Positions 34,514 through 42,337 of a stretch of DNA of 64,000 nucleotides are shown piece by piece (the first letter of the stretch is position 1; each line of letters starts with the position of its first letter). Source of the DNA: Xanthomonas pisi DSM 18956 (GTDB lineage: Bacteria > Pseudomonadota > Gammaproteobacteria > Xanthomonadales > Xanthomonadaceae); NCBI RefSeq assembly GCF_001010415.1, contig NZ_JPLE01000016.1, positions 26,176 through 90,175 on the forward strand. The letters run 5' to 3'. The notes beneath the pieces were generated by a model. The model worked only from the letters and a program-made list of their open reading frames with translations, searched no databases and had not been told where the DNA came from. Both the position numbers and the translations under genes were made by a program.

Positions 34514-36281
34514 AACCCAGCCCCGCCAAATTCTTCTTAATTTCCCCCTCCAGCTTGGTGCTCTCTTCAAACTGCCCCGCCAACTGCGTCGTCAGCCGCG
34601 TCATCTTGTCCGCAAAGACCTCACTATCGTCTTCCTGCTCTTCAGCACCTACATAGCGCCCTGGCGTGAGCACATGTTCGTGCTTGCGGATGTCGGCCAG
34701 CGACGCTGAGTAGCAGAAGCCGAGCGTGTTTTGGTAGCCCTCACCCTGCTGCCAGACGTGGAAGGTATTGGCGATCCTCTTAATGTCGTCCAGGGTGAAA
34801 TCGCGCAGCACGCGGTCCTTCATATAGCCGAGCTTACGAGCGTCGATGAACAGAAATTGTCCGCGGCGGTCGCGCTTTTTCTTGTCTAAGTTAAAGCCGT
34901 TGGCCTTGTCGCGAGTAAGGAACCAGATACAAGCCGGAATCTGCGTGTTGGTGAACAACTGCCCCGGCAGGGCGACCATGCACTCCACATAGTCGCGCTC
35001 CACCAATTGCTTACGAATCTCGCCCTCGTTGTTGGTATTACTGCTCATCGAGCCATTGGCCAGTAGCAGCGCCATGCTGCCGGTAGGAGCCAAATGGTAG
35101 AGCATGTGCTGCAGCCAAGCGAAGTTGGCATTGCCATGCGGCGGGGTGCCTGCGATCCAGCGAGGATCGTTTTCCAACTTGGCGCTCCACCATTCCTTCA
35201 TGTTGAAAGGCGGATTGGCCATCACATAGTCGGCGCGCAGGTCCGGGTGCAAGTCGTTGAGCAATGTGTCGCCGGGTTGGCCGCCGAAGTTGAAGTCCAG
35301 GCCCCGGATGACCATGTTCATGGCCGCCAGTTTCCAGGTAGTGGGATTGCTCTCCTGGCCGTAGACGCTGATCTGTCCCGTCTTGCCGTTAGCCACTGTG
35401 CCGCCGTGCTGGGCGATGAATTCCTCGCTCTGTACGAAGAAGCCGCCCGAACCCATGGCCGGGTCGTACACCCGGCCCTTGAAGGGCTGCAGCATCTCCA
35501 CGATCAGTGTGACAATGCTCTTGGGCGTGTAGTACTGCCCACCCTTCTTGCCTTCGGCCAGAGCGAACTTGCCCAGGAAGTATTCGTAGACGTGGCCGAG
35601 GATATCCTTGCTCTTCAAGTCCAGCACTTGCCCATCGTAGGCGGGCCGGCTGAAGTTGGTACTAGAGAAATGACCGATCAAGCCGGCGAGTTTGTCACTG
35701 TCGATCTGAGTACGTGCGAAGTCCTTGTTCAACACGTTCTTGAGCTCGGGGTTTTCGCGCTCCACGGCCTCCATCGCGTTGTCGATCAGCCAGCCGACGG
35801 TGCGCATCTTGTCCGGTGCCATTTCCAGCTTGCCAGCTTCGTTGCGCATATAGCGGCCGTCACTGTCGCGCTTGGGTACCTGCCATGGCAATTCGCTACC
35901 TGGCGGCAACTTGGCCAGATCGCGCAGCGTTTCCCAACGGGCTTCCAACGGCACCCAGAAGACGTTCTTTTCGGTGTAGTAGTCCCGAACTTCCAACTCG
36001 GCGGCGATATCGGCTTCGTAATCTTCCGGATAGTGAGCCGGGTCCATGTAATAGTCGTGCTCAGGGTTTTCAAACTGCTCACGCAATTCGTGCTGCCGTT
36101 CCTCAAAGGCATCCGAGACGTACTTAAGGAAGATCAGGCCCAACACGACATGCTTGTAGACAGAGGCATCCAGCGCAGAGCGCAGCTGATCGGCGGCGGT
36201 CCAGAGCTTCTTTTCGAGCTCGTTGAAAAACTGGTGTTCGATCTGTTTCATTCTAGAGAGAGTTCCCAATGCATCATTCAT
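34503..36281 (-). CDS. hsdM: Type I restriction modification methylase subunit M
   Basis: The 592-residue N6-adenine methylase has an HsdM N-terminal helical domain (about 10-170), then GGQYYTPKSIVTLIVEML, the SAM-binding DPAMGSGGF (273-281) and the catalytic NPPF (356-359). It methylates the HsdS target and forms the core of the restriction complex. The ATG at 36281 lies 13 bases after the mrr stop; an in-frame ATG at 36251 (MKQIEHQFF) is also possible and neither has a strong ribosome site. Confidence 0.94.
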   Translation of the reverse strand: MNDALGTLSRMKQIEHQFFNELEKKLWTAADQLRSALDASVYKHVVLGLIFLKYVSDAFEERQHELREQFENPEHDYYMDPAHYPEDYEADIAAELEVRDYYTEKNVFWVPLEARWETLRDLAKLPPGSELPWQVPKRDSDGRYMRNEAGKLEMAPDKMRTVGWLIDNAMEAVERENPELKNVLNKDFARTQIDSDKLAGLIGHFSSTNFSRPAYDGQVLDLKSKDILGHVYEYFLGKFALAEGKKGGQYYTPKSIVTLIVEMLQPFKGRVYDPAMGSGGFFVQSEEFIAQHGGTVANGKTGQISVYGQESNPTTWKLAAMNMVIRGLDFNFGGQPGDTLLNDLHPDLRADYVMANPPFNMKEWWSAKLENDPRWIAGTPPHGNANFAWLQHMLYHLAPTGSMALLLANGSMSSNTNNEGEIRKQLVERDYVECMVALPGQLFTNTQIPACIWFLTRDKANGFNLDKKKRDRRGQFLFIDARKLGYMKDRVLRDFTLDDIKRIANTFHVWQQGEGYQNTLGFCYSASLADIRKHEHVLTPGRYVGAEEQEDDSEVFADKMTRLTTQLAGQFEESTKLEGEIKKNLAGLGYAF

Positions 36282-36294
36282 TCAAAATCAGAAA

Positions 36295-37184
36295 TTAGCG
36301 CTCACCGGCCAGAAACCACACGGGTTTGAGCGGAAGACGGACGCGCGCCACATCGTCAAGCTGACCATAGTGCGTAGTCCACAGCTCAACCAACCGGCGC
36401 GCATCGATCAGGCTGATCCGCCGATGCGACTGGCGCGCCTCGTAGTCCGCGTCCTTGGTGAAGCCAGACAGCGCGACGAACAGGCCGACGTCCCCATCCC
36501 CCAGAACCGCCATAAAGCTGCGCAGGCCGGTGACATCGATCCGCGGCGAGTTGGCATTGCGCTTGACCTGCACCTTGATGCGCGGCGGGCGGGTGCCGAG
36601 CGGGTCGTTGTAGGCAATGATGTCGGTGCCACCGTCCTTGCCGGGCGGTGCGACCCAGGCGACGTGTAGCCCATCGCCCGTAGCAGCGACGCCACGAGTT
36701 CTTGGAAGTCGTAGGGCGGCATCGCGGCGAGGTAAGCCTCGATCTCGGCCCATGCCATTTCTTCGGCTTCTTCCAGCGTGATGCTGGCCGATTCCTCGGT
36801 GAGCTCGCCTTCGGGATCGTCGACCTCGTCGGCAACGGGCTGGGCGCTCTTCCACTTCTTGTACAGCTGCCCCACCGCGCGGATGAACTGCTCCGGATCC
36901 GGGTAGGCATGCAACGCTGCTTCACCCTCTGGCGTGAGGGTCCAGATGCCTTTGTCCTTGACCAGCCAGCCGGCCTTGACCGGCGCCACGGTGCTGAAGC
37001 GCACGATCTTCTCGAAGCGACGGCCGCCGGTTTCGTAGTCGCCCGCTTCGTACTCGGTAAGCACGACCTGCTTTTCCAGTGCGGCCAGCGCGTCTGCGGC
37101 GCGCATGCCCTCCGGCTGGGTCTTGAGGATATGGAACAACGCACGGGTCAATTCGCCCGTGCGGCGCCTGCTGATATTGGCCAT
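36295..37184 (-). pseudogene. mrr: Mrr-type restriction endonuclease, frameshifted
   Basis: The 5' frame gives an N-terminal winged-helix domain (GELTRALFHILKTQPEGMRA, VKDKGIWTLTPEGEAALHAY) and a linker ending PPYDFQELVASLLRAMGY. Homology then jumps by one frame to HVAWVAPPGKDGGTDIIAYN...RIKVQVKRN, the Mrr PD-(D/E)xK nuclease core, and ends at 36295. One C appears missing near 36665, where TAC-CAC would restore a continuous protein of about 296 residues. The total of 890 bases is one short of a whole number of codons. It is a recent pseudogene, or a sequencing error. Mrr enzymes cut methylated DNA and would sit directly upstream of hsdM. Confidence 0.85.
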
Positions 37185-37224
37185 CTACTTCCCCTGTGGC
37201 ACGACGTTGGCGCTAACGCCGTGC

Positions 37225-37533
37225 TTAATGATAGTCGTCTTCACGCTGATGCCTGATTGCCAAAACGGTGACGACCTGATCGCTTTCCACCTCAAACAGC
37301 AGGACGTAGCCGCTGGCACCGAAGCCGATCACCAGCTCGCGCAAGAACGGATCTGCCACCCCCGCCTTGCGGCAGCTCAACGGCGCCAGTTCAAGTACGG
37401 TGACGCCATCGCCGATGGCCTGCAGCGCGCGCTCGGCCACCGTGAAGTCGCCTTCGGCACGCTGTAGCAGCCAGTCGTAAAGACGCGCGAGATCCTCGCG
37501 CGCCTGCCGAGTGAAGCGGACGGAAAATCCCAC
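37225..37533 (-). CDS. RelE/ParE-family toxin
   Basis: The 102-residue protein has the ParE-type fold pattern: VRFTRQAREDLARLYDWL at the start, then an FLRELVIGFGASGYVLLFEV strand pair and VTVLAIRHQREDDY near the end. Relatives inhibit gyrase or cut mRNA at ribosomes. It follows its antitoxin gene after a gap of 6 bases and is transcribed with it. Confidence 0.85.
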   Translation of the reverse strand: MGFSVRFTRQAREDLARLYDWLLQRAEGDFTVAERALQAIGDGVTVLELAPLSCRKAGVADPFLRELVIGFGASGYVLLFEVESDQVVTVLAIRHQREDDYH

Positions 37534-37539
37534 GTTGGC

Positions 37540-37803
37540 TTAACCCTTGCGCGCCTTGTCCAGTTGGGACTGCAGCCCGGCCAGCACATCCTTCGCGTTG
37601 ATGTACCGGCCCGACGCCTTGGCGCTGTCACGCGAAGCCAGCCCGCGTGCAACGAAGGCTTCCTGCTGCTGGCGCTGTTGCACCTGGGCACGCACGGAGT
37701 GCTCGACGAAGCTGGAAAGCGTCTCGCCCTCCTGCAACACGGCTTCGGCCGCTTCGCGCAGGGCGGGATCTACCCGGAGCGATGGAAGAGATGCGGATTT
37801 CAT
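37540..37803 (-). CDS. Antitoxin of the RelE/ParE pair
   Basis: The 87-residue protein has a ribbon-helix-helix-like N-terminus (LPSLRVDPALREAAEAVL, then LSSFVEHSVRAQVQQRQQQ) and a C-terminal tail that would wrap the toxin. It comes before the toxin gene, the usual antitoxin-first order, and should bind its own promoter. The start at 37803 gives a normal-length antitoxin; an upstream ATG at 37824 exists. Confidence 0.8.
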   Translation of the reverse strand: MKSASLPSLRVDPALREAAEAVLQEGETLSSFVEHSVRAQVQQRQQQEAFVARGLASRDSAKASGRYINAKDVLAGLQSQLDKARKG

Positions 37804-37898
37804 GGCAGACCCAGTGCGTTGCAATTGCGATGCATCATCGCAAGCGAGCGCCGGTGCTTCAAGGTTTTCTTTGCAGACCTAAGCCGACGATGTCACAG

Positions 37899-38591
37899 CT
37901 ACGCTGACGCGATGGTGCGTAGGCGCTGAAGCACGACGCTTGCGCGCTCCGGTTCGGCAACCAATCCCGGCAACGCGTTCACGAAAGTCGGGTTATCGAC
38001 TAGCCCCACAAATACATCAGCGACCCAATGCCGAAGGTCTGCATGCTCCACGGCAAACTCTTCCACCAGCTCGGCCCGGCCATCGACGACATTGAGGACG
38101 TCCTCCAGGTCGTGACTGGAAAGAAAGTCGCTGTTGCCTCGGGTAACGAAGGCTTCGAGCTTGGTCGCCACGAATGCTGTCGCTGTCACCAAGCGGATGG
38201 ACAGGCGATCGCTCAAGGCCACCACTTGGGCCGTCTCTACAGCATGGGCGTACCAGCGGTTGGAGAAGCCAAGCACGCCGGCATCCACCGGCATCAGGTC
38301 GAAGAGGACGCCCGACGCTTGGTGTACCCAGCGGCAGACGACACCGCTCTGCATCTCGCGCGCAAAGCCCTGCGACTCCACGCGCGCCTCGATACCGCGG
38401 AACCGGGACCAATCAAGATTGACCACCACATCGACGTCATAGGTGGCGCGGACGTTTTCAGCCAATGGATCGGATACCAGCAGGCCAACAACTGCTCCGC
38501 CGAGGAAGACTACGTGTTCGCAAAGCTCGCCCAATGCATTCGCAATCACAAGCAGGTGCGGCAAATTAGGATCGTCAGAGCGCATCGCCAA
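37899..38591 (-). CDS. Nucleotidyltransferase-fold protein, toxin candidate (AbiEii-like)
   Basis: The 230-residue protein has a minimal nucleotidyltransferase core: VVFLGGAVVGLL, then the metal-binding pair in TYDVDVVVNL, and a third aspartate in VLFDLMPVDAG. The rest is helical. Such proteins include AbiEii-type toxins that transfer nucleotides to RNA or protein and block phage growth or cell growth. It overlaps the upstream HTH gene by 17 bases, as expected for a toxin following its regulator. Assignment as toxin is by pairing, not by close family match. Confidence 0.65.
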   Translation of the reverse strand: MAMRSDDPNLPHLLVIANALGELCEHVVFLGGAVVGLLVSDPLAENVRATYDVDVVVNLDWSRFRGIEARVESQGFAREMQSGVVCRWVHQASGVLFDLMPVDAGVLGFSNRWYAHAVETAQVVALSDRLSIRLVTATAFVATKLEAFVTRGNSDFLSSHDLEDVLNVVDGRAELVEEFAVEHADLRHWVADVFVGLVDNPTFVNALPGLVAEPERASVVLQRLRTIASA

Positions 38592-39117
38592 GCCTCAGCA
38601 ATTGTTTGAGATAGCTTGCTGCCAGCGTGCGCTCGCGGGCACGCCCGCTGCGTAGGGCGTCCTGCAGCGCCAGCAGTTGGTGCAAGGCAGGGTCGGCCAG
38701 CGCAGCGTTGGGCACACCGGTCGACAACGGCGACAAGCTGGGGCCTTTGGCCGTGCCCTGCGCGCTTGGCCACACCGGTGCATCTCCTGGGGAGCTGGAA
38801 ATGGCAATGGACAGTGGGGGCACGCCGAAGGCCGTAGGAATGCCACGCCTTAGCGGCCCGATGACGGCAGGAAAGGCGTAACGCACGCCGTGGACCGCAA
38901 ATTCGTGCAGCGCCGTGCGTACCGTCTCCCACTCGCCGCGGCCTTTTTCCAGCGCCAAGCCGGATGCCACCGCGCGCTTGACGCTGCGATGCACCTGAGA
39001 GGCGCTCATGCCCAGTGCTTCTCCAAGAGAGGCGTAGGTCCAGGCCTGGCTGGCCTGCGCGACCTGCTTGTACAGCACCACCAGATCCTGGGGCTTCAGT
39101 TCCACGGCCAAGCCCAC
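38575..39117 (-). CDS. Winged-HTH regulator/antitoxin candidate
   Basis: The 180-residue protein has an N-terminal helix-turn-helix (about 18-55: AWTYASLGEALGMSASQVHRS, then VKRAVASGLALEKGRGEWET) and a C-terminal part rich in Pro and Ser ending in a helix (LHQLLALQDALRSGRA). It begins 4 bases from a perfect 24-base palindrome, likely its own operator. The 17-base overlap with the nucleotidyltransferase gene indicates a two-gene module of type II or IV toxin-antitoxin design. Confidence 0.65.
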   Translation of the reverse strand: MGLAVELKPQDLVVLYKQVAQASQAWTYASLGEALGMSASQVHRSVKRAVASGLALEKGRGEWETVRTALHEFAVHGVRYAFPAVIGPLRRGIPTAFGVPPLSIAISSSPGDAPVWPSAQGTAKGPSLSPLSTGVPNAALADPALHQLLALQDALRSGRARERTLAASYLKQLLRLGDAL

Positions 39118-39120
39118 CTT

Positions 39121-39144
39121 ATTCCATATTCCGGAATATGGAAT
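39121..39144. promoter_or_regulatory. Perfect 24-bp palindrome, likely autoregulatory operator
   Basis: The left half ATTCCATATTCC is exactly complementary to the right half, ending 4 bases before the HTH start codon. A repressor bound here would block the promoter or ribosome site of the HTH/nucleotidyltransferase pair. Confidence 0.75.
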
Positions 39145-39235
39145 ATCCAGCGAGCGAGCTGTTTTTGCAAGCAGTCTTCGCTAAGCGCTCTGACTAAACG
39201 AGGGTCTAACGCTCAACGGCGAAAGCCAGACACGC

Positions 39236-39832
39236 TCACCCAATTCCCCGCAGCGCCGCCCGAATCCCCTCCCCCGCCAAGCGCGCACTCGCCAGCAGAC
39301 GCTCCAGGCTCTGCCCATGCCGGGCGCTGGCGGACAGCCCGGCCATGGTGGTGCTGACGAAGTCCGCCAGCCGGTCGGCGTCGTGCGGGCGCTGCTTGGC
39401 GATGTGGGAGCGAATCAACTCCTGGGCTGCGACATGAAAACCGCACGCCGCCTCGCGCGCTTGCGCGTCGTTGCTGCGCGTGCCTTCCAGCACCAGGCAG
39501 CCGGTGGCGGCGGGGTCTGCGGCGTAGCAGCGCGCGGCCTGCTCCAGTACGTCGGCCAGCGCGTCGGCCAGCGGGCGGGCGGTGTCCAGGATCTGGGGCA
39601 ACGGAATGGCCCCGGTCTGCGCATAGCGGTCGAGGATGCGCGCATACAGGCCGGCCTTGCTGCCGAAGGCGGCGTAGAAACTGGGCGGGTTGATGCCCAG
39701 TGCCTGGGTGAGGTCGGCCACGCTCAGTGCGTCGTAGCCGCGCGCATGAAACAGCTGCTGCGCAGTGGCGACCGCTTGGTCCGGGTCGAACGCGCGTGGC
39801 CGGCCGCGGGCCCGGGGGGTTTCTGTAGTCAT
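39236..39832 (-). CDS. bdcR: TetR-family regulator BdcR-like
   Basis: The 198-residue TetR protein has its helix-turn-helix at about residues 38-60 (LSVADLTQALGINPPSFYAAF, with GSKAGLYARILDRY after it). It is divergent from bdcA across 70 bases, the same arrangement as E. coli bdcR-bdcA, where it represses the neighbouring dehydrogenase. C-terminal ligand domain conserved in outline (ATGCLVLEGTRSND). Confidence 0.83.
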   Translation of the reverse strand: MTTETPRARGRPRAFDPDQAVATAQQLFHARGYDALSVADLTQALGINPPSFYAAFGSKAGLYARILDRYAQTGAIPLPQILDTARPLADALADVLEQAARCYAADPAATGCLVLEGTRSNDAQAREAACGFHVAAQELIRSHIAKQRPHDADRLADFVSTTMAGLSASARHGQSLERLLASARLAGEGIRAALRGIG

Positions 39833-39867
39833 AGTTACAAAATCCTTGACGGCAGGCGAAATCTATT

Positions 39868-39885
39868 ATGTATTACTCGCTACAT
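39868..39885. promoter_or_regulatory. Candidate BdcR operator
   Basis: ATGTA (39868-39872) and TACAT (39881-39885) form an inverted repeat with an 8-base centre, in an AT-rich stretch between the divergent bdcR and bdcA starts. Role inferred from position. Confidence 0.45.
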
Positions 39886-39902
39886 TAATTGCGAGGTGAT
39901 GC

Positions 39903-40616
39903 ATGTCAGCATTCAAAGACAAGTCGGTATTGGTGCTCGGTGGCAGCCGGGGCATTGGGGCCGCCATCGTGCGGCGCTTTGTGGCCGAGGGCGCGCGGGT
40001 GACGTTTACCTATGCCGGCTCTGCCGAGGCGGCGCAGCGCCTGGCCGGTGACACCGGCAGCACCGCGGTGCTGGCCGACAGCGCCGACCGCGATGCGGTC
40101 ATCGACACGGTGCGCGGCAGCGGGCCGCTGGATGTGCTGGTGGTCAACTCCGGCATCGCGCTGTTCGGCGATGCGCTGGACCAGGATCCGGACGCGGTGG
40201 ACCGGCTGTTCCGCATCAACGTGCACGCGCCCTACCACGCCGCCGTGGAGGCCGCGCGGCAGATGCCGCCCGGCGGGCGCATCATCGTGATCGGCTCGGT
40301 CAACGGCGACCGCATGCCGCTGCCCGGCATGGCGTCCTACGCGCTGAGCAAATCCGCGCTGCAAGGGCTGGCACGCGGGCTGGCCCGCGACTTCGGGCCG
40401 CGTGGCATCACCATCAACGTGGTGCAACCGGGCCCGATCGATACCGACGCCAACCCGGAAAACGGGCCGATGAAAGACCTGATGCACAGCTTCATGGCGA
40501 TCAAACGCCACGGCCGCGCCGACGAAGTGGCCGGCATGGTGGCCTGGCTCGCCGGCCCGGAAGCGAGCTTTGTCACCGGGGCGATGCATACGATCGATGG
40601 TGCATTTGGGGCATGA
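39903..40616 (+). CDS. bdcA: SDR-family oxidoreductase BdcA-like
   Basis: The 237-residue protein has LGGSRGIGAAIVRRF for the nucleotide, SADRDAVIDTVR, NSGIALFGDAL, GSVNGDRMPLPGMASYALSKSA with the S-Y-K triad, and an almost invariant tail FGPRGITINVVQPGPIDTDA / GPEASFVTGAMHTIDGAFGA. The match to E. coli BdcA is close throughout. BdcA is reported to bind c-di-GMP and promote biofilm dispersal, besides having a dehydrogenase fold; whether this copy does is not known. Confidence 0.88.
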   Translation: MSAFKDKSVLVLGGSRGIGAAIVRRFVAEGARVTFTYAGSAEAAQRLAGDTGSTAVLADSADRDAVIDTVRGSGPLDVLVVNSGIALFGDALDQDPDAVDRLFRINVHAPYHAAVEAARQMPPGGRIIVIGSVNGDRMPLPGMASYALSKSALQGLARGLARDFGPRGITINVVQPGPIDTDANPENGPMKDLMHSFMAIKRHGRADEVAGMVAWLAGPEASFVTGAMHTIDGAFGA

Positions 40617-40873
40617 CGCGGCGACGTCTGCGTTGATGGCACTGCAGCTGGATACGTAGCGTGACCGATGGCGGCAAACGCCCTCCGTCAACCACCTGAC
40701 GAGCTGCCATTGCACTGCCAGCATCGTGATCCACGCGCATTGTCCTGCCGGCCGAGTGGTCGTATTCCCATGTCATGCGGCGCATTTCCTATGCGATCGC
40801 TGGCTGGGCCTTGGCTGTCGCGTTGATGCTCATTTGCCTATAGTTTCCGGCGAACCCTGCAATGGATTGACCA

Positions 40874-41737
40874 ATGCACATGATGTCATCCGGCCGGTGC
40901 CTGGCCCTTGCACTCGCCGTCGCCGTGACCGGCAGTGCCTGTGCACGGACGCCATCGCCCGAACAAAAAAGGGCTTCCCCCATGTCAGGCACCGTTACCA
41001 CAGGCCGCACCATTAACGGCCACACCTATTCGGATGCTCCGGTTGACGTAAAGCTAGGGCCGAACACCTTCCGCATTCCCGCCAACTATCTGGATAGCCA
41101 GATCGCACCGTGGCCTGGCGAAGGCGTGACGCTGGTCATCGAATGGCCGGACATGACCCCGACCCCGCCCGGGGCACGGGCCAACCCGCGTACGAATGAT
41201 TTCCGAAAGGAGATCTCAGTTCGAATCAATTACATCGACCGGGCTCCTATCGAGACATCATTAGAGCGACATTCTTCCAATGATGCGGTTACCGAGGCCA
41301 ATTCAGTGCAACGTCGAGATCCGAGGCAGCGCCTCGATCTCCGCCTTGCCCAGCAAGACACGTTGGGCCTAACGCCCTACGCAATCGACGAAGCGAAAAT
41401 GCTGGCGTGTTCGAAAGAGTACGAAGACCGCTACGGGAAACCGCCGATTCGCAACCCTGCCTACGAAGATGACTGGTACGTCGCCCGCGACTCAAGCGGC
41501 GGCCTCATCACCTTCATCAAGTGCGACAGCACCAAATTTCGTGGAGACGGTGTGCGGCTGGAGGGAGCTGAAGTAGTACACGAAAAAGGCGCTGTTGCTG
41601 CAGGTTGTGTCCACTACTTCTCTGATATCGAGAACAAGCTTTCTATCACCCTGAACTATAAGCGCGTATTCTTGAAGGACTGGAAACGCATGGAAGACGC
41701 GGTAAAGACCGTACTGGCCCGCACCAAAGTCAGGTGA
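40874..41737 (+). CDS. Exported protein, immunity candidate for the decayed effector downstream
   Basis: The 287-residue protein has a signal peptide (GRCLALALAVAVTGSACARTP); the GSAC site is a weak lipobox, so it may be lipidated at C23 or cleaved to a free periplasmic protein. The mature part is mixed alpha/beta, with cysteines in LACSKEYED, FIKCDSTK and AGCVHYF, and no family I recognise. It is followed after 25 bases by the frameshifted remnant of an effector-like gene with its own AAGGAG site. The layout suggests an orphaned immunity gene that outlived its toxin. Confidence 0.55.
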   Translation: MHMMSSGRCLALALAVAVTGSACARTPSPEQKRASPMSGTVTTGRTINGHTYSDAPVDVKLGPNTFRIPANYLDSQIAPWPGEGVTLVIEWPDMTPTPPGARANPRTNDFRKEISVRINYIDRAPIETSLERHSSNDAVTEANSVQRRDPRQRLDLRLAQQDTLGLTPYAIDEAKMLACSKEYEDRYGKPPIRNPAYEDDWYVARDSSGGLITFIKCDSTKFRGDGVRLEGAEVVHEKGAVAAGCVHYFSDIENKLSITLNYKRVFLKDWKRMEDAVKTVLARTKVR

Positions 41738-41762
41738 TCGGCGCGGTGATAAGGAGCAGGAC

Positions 41763-42133
41763 ATGAGCGGATTGAATGAGCAGGACCTCAAGATTCTTTC
41801 CAGCTATGCGGACGCGGGCAACGCGAGCTGTACTGGAATTATCTTTCGCAGCTAGATGGTGCAGATGGCTACGGGACGCTGGCGCTGGGCGTGGTGCGTA
41901 ACGATAGCTTGCCCGGTCAGGTTGCAAATAGTTACGCACAGAATTATGCCAGGACACAGCACGATAACGGCTCTCACTTTGCCAACGCGAAATCGAATAA
42001 CAGGGACACCGGGCTACAGCGATCAGAGAACTGCGAACATCACGGCCCCGCAAAGCCCGCCTCACGTTGCGAGCGAACGGCCAGCACAAACACCGTGTCG
42101 ATCTGCGCGACATGGCAGTACAGCGCCAGATAG
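41763..42133 (+). pseudogene. Frameshifted, truncated effector-like gene
   Basis: The gene begins at an ATG behind AAGGAG with MSGLNEQDLKILSSYADAGN. One base (a C) seems missing after 41822: the original frame ends within 10 codons, but the next frame continues RELYWNYLSQLDGADGYG, TLALGVVRNDSLPGQVANSYA, QNYARTQHDNG. This is recognisable as the N-terminal pattern of a large Xanthomonadaceae toxin/effector group I associate with interbacterial secretion. Similarity fades by about 42000, and the frame runs into the convergent ParE gene. The rest of the toxin has been lost. Confidence 0.65.
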
Positions 42134-42336
42134 CCTTGCGCGCCGCGACCGATCACCAGTTCGCGCTTGTCGCCGCCGGCCGGCCGGCCGATCAGCGGAT
42201 TGGTTTCCAGCACATCGATTGCCGCAATGATCTCGTGCAGGCGTGCTGCGACATGTGCGGCCTCATGGCGCTGGAGGTGGTCGAAGATCCGCTCAAGATC
42301 CTGTGCAACCTCCGATGCCAGCTCGATACGCGCCAT
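42040..42336 (-). CDS. ParE/RelE-family toxin
   Basis: The 98-residue protein reads as ParE-type: LASEVAQDLERIFDHLQRH, a helix with ETNPLIGRPAGGDKREL, then the strand YLALYCHVAQIDTVFVLAVRSQRE. It follows its antitoxin after one base. It was possibly inserted at the end of the broken effector gene, whose 3' side it overlaps on the other strand. Confidence 0.85.
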   Translation of the reverse strand: MARIELASEVAQDLERIFDHLQRHEAAHVAARLHEIIAAIDVLETNPLIGRPAGGDKRELVIGRGAQGYLALYCHVAQIDTVFVLAVRSQREAGFAGP

Positions 42337-42337
42337 G

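Noticed and set aside
37899..39117. Firm assignment of the pair as AbiEi/AbiEii
   Set aside because: The nucleotidyltransferase motifs fit, but the HTH partner is not clearly AbiEi, so only a candidate toxin-antitoxin call is made.
28542..39144. Prophage or integrative element origin of the defence block
   Set aside because: No integrase, phage structural gene or att-like duplication was seen at its edges.
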